From: Nageia nagi | Taxonomy: Eukaryota > Pinophyta | Direction of reading: 5' to 3' | Length of the DNA: 64,000 bases | NCBI GenBank assembly: GCA_050084985.1 | Contig: JBITNC010000001.1 | Location: 4,092,001-4,156,000, forward strand | In this document: in pieces, positions 57,210 through 64,000 of the stretch | Layout of the letters: each line of letters starts with the position of its first letter | How positions within the stretch are numbered: the first letter of the stretch is position 1 | The notes under the pieces: generated by a model | Databases searched by the model: none | Told to the model about the DNA's origin: nothing | The model's input: the letters and a program-made list of their open reading frames with translations, nothing else | Made by a program: the position numbers and the translations under genes

Positions 57210-58934
57210 GCCAATCCTTTGAATTTCTCTATCTTCCTTGTGTTTTTGTTGTCTTTAGTGCTATCATTATCTTAGAATTCAAGTATTATCCCTTTGTGAG
57301 TTTCATCACCTTGGACCATTATCATATTGAGATCATAGGAGTTGATACTAGAGCCTACTCCTCTTTTGTGATTTTCACTAGTGAAAATTTTGGGGTAGGA
57401 CAAAGTCACTCATCTCCTAGACTTATAAAGTGCTTCTTTATCATCATCTATTGGTAGTATTATCTTTATATGGTATTATGGTGTGGCATGCATATTTGCC
57501 ATATGATCATACCATTGTGTCTTTTATTTTTCCATTACACTTTGTGAGCCTTGGTATTTTTGTCATGTATTTGTTGTTTATTTTTGTCTCTTTTATTTTA
57601 TCTTGGACCCTTGTGCTTCATCATTATCCTTGACCATTTGTTTTCATCAAGTGTGCCTTTCTATTGTGCATAAATCATAGACATGTATTGTTGAGGTCTA
57701 TTTGACTCTTTATCATTATCATGCATCATAGACCTCGTTCCCATGATGATGCAACCACTTGGGTCATCATCAAAATATCAGCTTGCCACAAAATCATTCC
57801 TTTAGGATTGATCATAGGTTGTTGACTATCATGGTTTCTAAGGGAAACTTAGTCTTATGAACAAATGATAATGATATTGAGATGGGTAAATATCTTTGCT
57901 TGCTTTCATCTTCATCAATGAGTAATAATCATCTCTCATCATATTTAGATCATGTGTGATCTTGTTATCTTGTCATTGTCAAATTGTACCCTTATGTATG
58001 CATGTATCTTTGCACATAATCTATTTGTGGCCTCTCCTTGTACACATATCCTTGTATATAATTATGTGTGTTATCCTTGTACATAGTAATTGCATATAGC
58101 TCATCATTTTAATTATGTATAATTATATCCTTGTATCATAGCCATGCTGTATAGCCATCTTATTTTCTTAACATATATATAAAATTAACATAAAATGGAA
58201 AAAAATCATAAGCATATTTATGATCAATGAGCACTTAAAAATGAATAATTATATTTTGTTAACTTCACTTTGTTCATCCATATTCCATCATTTGAGAGAT
58301 GAGGTATTTCAATATCTCAAGTTAAGGTCAATACCATCATATCCTAGCATGTTGGTGACATATAATATATCCTTGGCTTATAGCATTATCCTTGAGCATA
58401 TCCCTTTGCTTACCATTACTTGGGGCAAATTTATCCTTCTAGTGTAATTATCATATCATGGGCATTGTTATCCTTACTTTTCATTTAAAATGGGGTAAGA
58501 ATGGCATTTGGGCTTATCCCTCTTGCTTTCCATTAAACATGGGGCAAAAGTAGCATTCCCTTCTCTTTCCATTCAACATGGGGAACATAGTGTCATTCCT
58601 TATGATTTCCATTTAACATGGGGAAAAAGTATCATTCCCTTTGCTTTCCATTAAACATGGGGCAAGGTTAGCCTTATCATGGTCACGTCATTGAGTACAT
58701 CACATTATCAATCAAGCCTTTTCACATATTTCCATAAATTGGGTCATCCTACATTGATCATATATTTGAGATCATTTAGCACTTATCTCTTAGCATTAAG
58801 TAGGTTTGCATGCCTACGTCCATAAACCACTTTAGTTAGAAAATATCATTGAACATTATCATATAAACATTATTCATAAATCAAATATCATTGAGCCTTT
58901 ATACTAACCCTTGAATACTTGCAAGGGTTAGTTC
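57210..58934 (+). other. Element B 3' region with degenerate repeats, no pol
   Basis: No protease, reverse transcriptase or integrase motif is found on either strand between gag and the PPT. Positions 58480-58680 contain four to five units of TTTCCATTAAACATGGGGCA with AAAGTAGCATTCCCTT, period about 42-48 bp. Their reverse complements are in element C at 16190-16350. Other sequence is T-rich with CATTATC runs. Confidence 0.75.
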
Positions 58935-58947
58935 AAAAGGGGAAAAT
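58935..58947 (+). other. Element B polypurine tract
   Basis: AAAAGGGGAAAAT directly precedes TGTAAACACCC, the start of the 3' LTR. It fits the expected plus-strand primer and matches element C's tract. Confidence 0.83.
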
Positions 58948-60103
58948 TGTAAACACCCAAAAAATGCATTTTGGATCCTTAAAACATTAAAAACTATCAA
59001 AAGACCTAACTGTATGGACAACTGCATAATAGTCTTGCAAGTGGATGACTGTGTAACTATCTAGATTACTACATAACTATCTGGATGATCCTAACTATAT
59101 TTTTTATAAAAGGGCACTTATGATTTTATTTTGTAGATCTTAGTCATTTTTCATGGAATTTCTTGAGTTTTGCAGAGCACTTATAGAGTAGAGATGGACA
59201 TGAATTAGCAACATTGAGCCCATATCAACATTTGTTAGGATTTTGAAAGAAATCCACCATGGATTAGCATTGGCAAGTTCATCTCACCCCACCAATGTTG
59301 GATTGGAGGTATCTTTATTATGAATTATGAACATACATGCATATATTTTTCTTATGTGAGGGTTTTTTAGGGTTTTGGGGAGCTAAAGAACACTTGTATC
59401 CTCCATTAGAACATATATGTGCTTATTTACATATGCATTGTGTGACATTTAGGCATCCTTTAGGCTAATATCATTCTAAACTTAAAAGCATTGTAAAGAT
59501 TCATTGTAATTGCATCTTTTTGTATATGTGAGCATACATCTTTGATCATTGTATCATTAGCATTATGTAAATAATATTAGATATTGATTATAGCATAGAT
59601 CTTGTGCTTGTATCATTATCTTGATTATTTTTTGGGTGTTTGCATGCTTCTAGCTTAAATCATCTTTAATTTATCATTTATTATCATTTTTCACCATTCT
59701 TGTCCCATCATTTAGCATTTATCAAAATCATTTTTCATTCTCAATAGAGAAAGAACATATGATCTTGCATTTAGGCATATTTCTTATCTTCTTGCCATCC
59801 ATTTGAATGTGAAAAAAGGAACCTAGTTTCTTTTGAGCTTGGGCTTGCCCTACTTGATTGGATACAAGGTATTAAGGACTTGTAGTTAGAAGCTTCCCTC
59901 TAACATATTTTATTTTGTAGGGTTCCCTAGACATATCAAGATCAAGAACATCAAAAACATACCATCTTTCATCATTGACATGGCCATTTGAGCATCAAGA
60001 TTAACTCTATCAAAGATCTAATTAATAAGCTCATTAATCCTTGAGGTTTTATTGTAAATGGTGCCCTAACCTCTTGTTTGTGAATGATATTTTGAGTCTT
60101 ATA
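58948..60103 (+). repeat. Element B 3' LTR (1156 bp)
   Basis: It starts TGTAAACACCC and ends GTCTTATA (TTACA in the 5' copy). TSD GTTGT follows at 60104-60108, and element J's LTR resumes at once. A TATA candidate (TATAAAA) is at 59105-59111. Confidence 0.92.
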
Positions 60104-60108
60104 GTTGT

Positions 60109-60172
60109 ATTGATGTCATAAATTTTGGAGTTAATAGAATTTGGATTTGCAAACCTAAGAGTGGACCTTATA
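60109..60172 (+). repeat. Element J 5' LTR, right part
   Basis: AATTTTGGAGTTAATAGAAT and the following bases match the end of the 3' LTR at 62060-62116. It ends CCTTATA, where the 3' copy has CCTTACA. It completes the LTR that was interrupted at 11414. Confidence 0.9.
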
Positions 60173-60173
60173 G

Positions 60174-60185
60174 TGGTATCAGAGC
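60174..60185 (+). other. Element J primer-binding site
   Basis: TGGTATCAGAGC, the exact initiator-Met tRNA complement, begins one base after the LTR end. Confidence 0.92.
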
Positions 60186-60890
60186 TTGGTACATTTTTGG
60201 CTTCCCATGTGAGTTTCTTCTTGCAAATCTAAGTAGACTCCAATCTTCCATTTTGTGCATAAAATTTAGTATGGTTATTTATTTCTAGTTATAAGAAAAG
60301 TTTTGGATACCCATTTCTATTAAATTATTACATTCAAGTTTTTAGAGGGTGCCACTATTTGTTTCTTTAGTAGTTCATACGATTTTTCAAAATTTTTCTT
60401 CATGGGTGAAACTATTGTTCTTCTTCCTCTGTATGTGTTTTTTTGGTGGTATATGTTGGGTTGTGTTTATGGTTAGTATTATAAATTTCTAATAGCAATG
60501 CCATCTCAACCTAAGTTGTATATCTACTCTTCTTTCCATGCAGTAGAGTTGGTTGTTTCATGCCAAAGCTATGAAGAACTTCTAGGGAAAATCTATGTAT
60601 TTTTGTTACTAAGGAGACATCAATTGTTTGATGGTTGGATTAAATTACTTGGTTGTGTATTCTTGCTGATTTTATCTATTACAGCTGAGCAAATCTTTGC
60701 ATTTTCTAGGTTTGGTTGTGCAAAGTGATTCTTCTATAAGACATATATTTCTTCACAAAAATGCATTCCCTTATTTCTATTATTGGATTTATTTTGATTG
60801 GAAAGAAGTATTGGGAAGAATGATATAGAAAAATTATAAACACTCTCATTTTCAATGATTTATTGGATGGTGTTTGTGATGTTGACAATC
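60186..60890 (+). other. Element J leader and possible gag N-terminus
   Basis: An ATG-initiated frame of 76 codons (60498-60728) with hydrophobic stretches lies here, but it has no recognisable motif. A piece resembling the N-terminal gag (FDWKEVLGRMI, about 60790-60825) follows in another frame. I make no gene call. Confidence 0.5.
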
Positions 60891-61690
60891 CTCCTACTAA
60901 GATAATGAATGCAAAGGACCTTGCAATATGGAATGTAAAGAATAAAAAAGCTTATACCTTGATTTCATCTTATTTCTTCTTTAATAAGTGAAGAAATTAG
61001 TCACCACATCAATTCCATTGTAGGTGACACATAAAAAGCTTTAAAGAAATTGAAGGAATTGTATGATACTCTAAGTTGGAATTTATCCAACTTCAATTGA
61101 AGCTCTTCAATCTTGAGTTGAAGGATGGTGATCCCATGCCTCTTGCTTTAGAAATCAAAGCTATTATGCATGATCTTGATGCTTTGGGTGTGAAAGTTGA
61201 TATTGCTCTCATGAACTACATCAAACCTCTCTAGATTCTATCCTACCTATTCCAACTATCTTGAATCACTTCAAGCAAGTAGTAATTTGAAGTCTCTTAC
61301 ATTTGATCTTTTGGTTGCAAAAATTGGTGAATATGAAAAGACTTTTGGAAATAAGTTCAATAGTGAAACTCTTTGTATTTTTCAAAGATGAAATAATCAT
61401 TCTCAAGATTATCCTAAAGAAGAAGGTAGCTCAAAAGGAAAAGCAAAGAAGAAAGAAAAGGGAAATACACAAAATTAAAATGAGAAAACTATTTATTTTT
61501 GTGATCATTGTGAGAAAAAAGGTCATAATGAAAAAAATTGTCGGGCACCATGGGAAAATATTAAAGAAAAGAGGGAGCATAATAAAGATAAAGATAAGGC
61601 GGCCTATGATGAAAATGATTTTGATTTTGCTCATGCCATTTTTATAGATTGTAATAGCAAAACTTATGAATACTTAGGTTGTAATTGATC
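60891..61690 (+). pseudogene. gag: Element J gag, broken
   Basis: Copia-type gag segments occur in alternating frames: AKDLAIWNVKNKKAYTLISS (about 60910-60970), QLQLKLFNLELKDGDPMPLA (about 61085-61145) and a zinc knuckle CDHCEKKGHNEKNC (about 61500-61541). Stops near 61009 and 61235 and at least two shifts are present. After NEKNCRAPWENIKEKR the frame ends at about 61689, with no protease motif before the LTR. Confidence 0.83.
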
Positions 61691-61834
61691 CCTTTGGTTT
61701 AAAGGGGGAACTTGGGATTAATCCTTGAGGTAGACCTTTTGAATAGATTGTTTTTTTTTAGGTGAAGAATGTTTTACACATCGTGAGGCATATCTTATTA
61801 TTTCTTTCTTAATCCCTTTCCGATTAAGGAGGGA

Positions 61835-62116
61835 TGTTGGAAACCTAATCCTTAGGGATTAAGGTTGAATGTAAATAATTAAATTTAGGTGTGAGAAAGT
61901 ATTTTATATTTATGTAATTTTAGATTAGTGTGTTGGACGAATTCCAAAGGTCATAGTAATATGAAGTTGTAAATTCTTTAAGAAGTTAAAGAGTCTCTTG
62001 AGGAAGGTGAAATGATAAGCTACTTTTTTCTTTATTTATGAATATTGTATTAATGTAATACATGAATTTTGGAGTTAATATAATTTGGATTTGCAAACCT
62101 AAGAGTGGTCCTTACA
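61835..62116 (+). repeat. Element J 3' LTR (282 bp)
   Basis: It starts TGTTGGAAACC after a purine-rich TTAAGGAGGGA (61824-61834) and ends CCTTACA. TSD TGTGG follows at 62117-62121, and K's protease frame resumes directly. Confidence 0.94.
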
Positions 62117-62530
62117 TGTGGTTTGTCTAAAGCATAACTTCTTGAGCGCAAGTCAGATTGGTGATAGAGGTCATGACATAATTTTTAAGAAGTAGGGGTG
62201 CAAAATTAGATGGAAAAATAATGGAAAATTAGTAGCAATTGGAACAAGGAAATATGGCAATTTGTACACTCTCATAGAGACTTTGGAAGGATCTTTCTTA
62301 CTAGGACAAGAAGATGAAAATTGGCTATGACACAAGAGACTTAGGCACATCACTTTTTACAATATAGCGAAGATAAGCATAAAGAAAGAAGTAAGTGCTA
62401 CATGAAAAGAATCAAATATAATATCAAAAAAATTAAGGATAGGGGTGATGAAGGTATATTTCTTGGTTACTCAACAAAAAGCAAAGCATACAAGTGCTAC
62501 AATAAAAAGGTTGAGAAAACTAGTTGACAG
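62117..62530 (+). pseudogene. pol: Element K protease end, pre-integrase region; integrase missing
   Basis: The frame from 11183 continues as LKHNFLSASQIGDRGHDIIF (about 62129-62190) and RKYGNLYTLIE, the usual copia region after the protease. It then jumps to DEGIFLGYSTKSKAYKCYNK (about 62447-62505), a segment normally found after the integrase. The whole integrase core is therefore deleted near 62390-62430. Stops occur at 62196 and 62404. Confidence 0.83.
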
Positions 62531-63437
62531 TACCAATGTTAAGGTTGATGAGCAATGAGAGTTACCAAAAAGCAATGATGAATTTTTTTCCATTTATGAA
62601 AAAACCATTGAAGGAGAAAAGGAAGAGGAAAAAAATTAAGAAGCAAAAAGTGAGTTAGAAAAGGAGAATTCAGATGAAGATAAAGAAATGACAAGAAACC
62701 CAAATCCATAACTTGGCAAAAAGATCATCTCAAAGAATAAATAATTAGATTGCAAGCTAGTTAGCATAACATAAATATTGCAAAATAGTTAGCACTCACA
62801 TGATGACATGTTACAAGTTGAGCAAGGATGATAAATATTCACCTATTGATCAAACTATGTATAGATCTATTATTGGGATCTTATTGTACTTAACAATGAC
62901 TAGACGAAATATTTTGCTAGTAGTGTGTATGGTGGCACGATTTCAGGCTATTCCCAAGGAGACTCATGTGTAGTTGTGAAGAGGATTTTTTGGTACCTCA
63001 AAGGTACAATGGATTATGGTTTGTGGTATCTAAAATTCAAGGAATTCATACTTTTTTCATCTTTAGATGCATATTGGGGAGGATGTGTCGATGATAGGAA
63101 GAGCACTAGTGGAGGTACATTTTATCTTAGTGACAACTTAGTGGCTTAGGAAAACAAAAAGTAGGAATTGGTTTCTTTGTCAAAAATAAAGATAGAGTAC
63201 ATTGTAGTGAAATCATATTGGACATAGTTTCTATGGATGAAGCAAACTCTAAATGATCTTGAAATAAATTTCAGCGATCCCATCTCTATTATGTGTGATA
63301 ATACTAGTGCAATTAATATTTCCAAGAATCTAATGATGCATTATCTCATAAAGAACATAGATATCATGTATCAATTTATAAAGGAGAAAGTGGAATATGG
63401 TGAGGTTAAGTTAGATTTTTTTCCCATGATAGAGTAG
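62531..63437 (+). pseudogene. pol: Element K pol remnant: reverse transcriptase mostly lost, RNase H present
   Basis: An acidic linker (EGEKEEEKN, about 62613-62640) is followed by a jump to SIIGILLYLTMTRRNI (about 62865-62912), the end of the reverse transcriptase domain. No LPFGLK/YVDD core is present. RNase H motifs follow: YLKGTMDYGLWY (about 62995-63030), DAYWGGCVDDRKSTSGGTF (about 63067-63123) and CDNTSAINISKN (about 63292-63327). Stops are at 63149 and 63437. The copy is a deletion derivative. Confidence 0.85.
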
Positions 63438-63740
63438 GTAGCATACATTTTTACAAAACCATTTCCCAAGGAAGTTTTTGGGTACATTTGTAAAAATTAG
63501 GAGTGGTCACACTTCCTAAGCATTGACTAGCTTTAGGGGCCACATTCTTAGGGGGAGCATTCTTTTCCTTGTTCTTATTTTTTCTCCTATTTATAATTTA
63601 TTCTAATTTTACTAATATTTACCTAAGAATGTTATGTATGGACTCAAGAGGAGTCTTCGACAACCTTTTGGTCTTGTTGTTAAAGGGGGAGAAAAATTAC
63701 TAGAAATGGTGTGTGTTGCCAACAATTACAAAGGGGGAGA
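63438..63740 (+). other. Element K 3' end with three polypurine tracts
   Basis: TTCTTAGGGGGAGCATTC (about 63548-63565), TTAAAGGGGGAGAAAAA (63681-63697) and ACAAAGGGGGAGATTA (63728-63743) are multiple purine tracts before the 3' LTR, a hallmark of Sirevirus-type copia elements. The conserved ATGGACTCAAGAGGAGTC lies at about 63637-63654. The last tract is the likely primer. Confidence 0.85.
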
Positions 63741-63742
63741 TT

Positions 63743-64000
63743 ATTGAGAAAGGTGCAATGATAATATTTTTATTTTTTTCAACACACTATTATGGATGTG
63801 TTTAGCACTTGCATAGGAATTTTCAGTGTTTATGTGCTTTAGTGTGAAAAGTTGCAAAAATCGTCAAAAGTTGTCAAACAATTGCAGATGGTGCAAAAAT
63901 CATTTGTATGTGCTTATTTGAAGATGTTAAGTGGTTATGAGGATTATTTTGATGTTAAAGTGAAGTTGTTACATGTTATTTATACAAATTTGCAAAATTT
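63743..64000 (+). repeat. Element K 3' LTR, start only (cut by window edge)
   Basis: The sequence directly after the last polypurine tract should be the LTR start. ATTGAGAAAGGTGC is not a clean TG start and may be mutated. It does not align convincingly with 6897-8739, possibly because only the first 258 bases are visible. Confidence 0.6.

Larger units (their letters stand above)
11415..60103 (+). mobile_element. Element B: gag-only Tat-related gypsy, interrupted by element C
   Basis: LTRs at 11415-12579 and 58948-60103 are flanked by GTTGT at 11410-11414 and 60104-60108. The 5' LTR has TGTAA..TTACA termini. Its own sequence includes a leader with tandem repeats (12580-14286), gag (14287-14345 continuing at 55138-57209) and a repeat-bearing 3' untranslated region with a PPT. 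No protease, reverse transcriptase or integrase is seen between gag and the 3' LTR. It therefore looks non-autonomous. It belongs to the same family as C, with matching leader, PBS, PPT and gag. Confidence 0.9.
11184..62116 (+). mobile_element. Element J: gag-only copia retrotransposon, split by 48.7 kb of nested insertions
   Basis: It begins TGTTGGAAACC and ends CCTTACA, with TSD TGTGG at 11179-11183 and 62117-62121. Its own sequence is 11184-11414 plus 60109-62116, about 2.24 kb: two LTRs of about 290 bp, an initiator-Met PBS, a leader, gag with zinc knuckle, a PPT, and no protease, integrase or reverse transcriptase. This is the layout of terminal-repeat retrotransposons that keep only gag (TR-GAG). 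It interrupts K's protease frame, and K's frame continues on the other side. Confidence 0.92.

Noticed and set aside
60498-60728. ATG-initiated frame of 76 codons with hydrophobic segments
   Set aside because: It sits in the leader of element J before gag, has no motif, and is short enough to occur by chance. It is kept only as a note in the leader entry.

Overview
The window looks like plant nuclear DNA: AT-rich, packed with decayed Ty1/copia and Ty3/gypsy LTR retrotransposons, and with no host gene that I can support. Dual-RNase-H Tat-type gypsy, Sirevirus-like copia and gag-only elements together fit a large-genome seed plant. A gymnosperm is plausible but not shown. All element names (A to M) are mine. 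LTR ends were placed by eye from TG..CA termini, target-site duplications (TSDs), primer-binding sites (PBS) and polypurine tracts (PPT).

Left edge. Gypsy element A (<1..6028, +) lacks the integrase core and carries a solo LTR (M, 3842-4537). It abuts the 3' end of a copia element (L, 6029 to about 6896). Next comes the 5' LTR of a Sirevirus-like copia K, which ends at 8739. K's gag and protease run to 11183, and K resumes at 62117 and continues to the right edge.

The nest. Everything from 11184 to 62116 is one stack of insertions. Copia J (11184-62116, TSD TGTGG) sits in K's protease. Gypsy B (11415-60103, TSD GTTGT) sits in J's 5' LTR. Gypsy C (14346-55132, minus, TSD AATAT/AATAC) sits at the start of B's gag. 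Tat-type gypsy D (28284-51595, minus, TSD TAAGG/TAATG) sits in C's gag. A rearranged copia E (37805-45546, TSD TCTAG) sits in D's reverse transcriptase. Solo LTR F lies in D; solo LTR G and the small gag-only element H lie in C.

How the parts relate. B, C, H and J keep gag but show no pol, so they would have depended on enzymes from other elements. D is the only near-complete autonomous layout: gag, protease, an archaeal-type RNase H placed before the reverse transcriptase, gypsy RNase H, integrase, then a very long extra reading frame (about 1,280 codons, decayed) before its 3' LTR. E keeps all copia domains with many breaks and starts with an 808-bp near-perfect palindrome of LTR sequence. 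The only long intact retroelement reading frame I see is the gag of H (22462-23388, minus).
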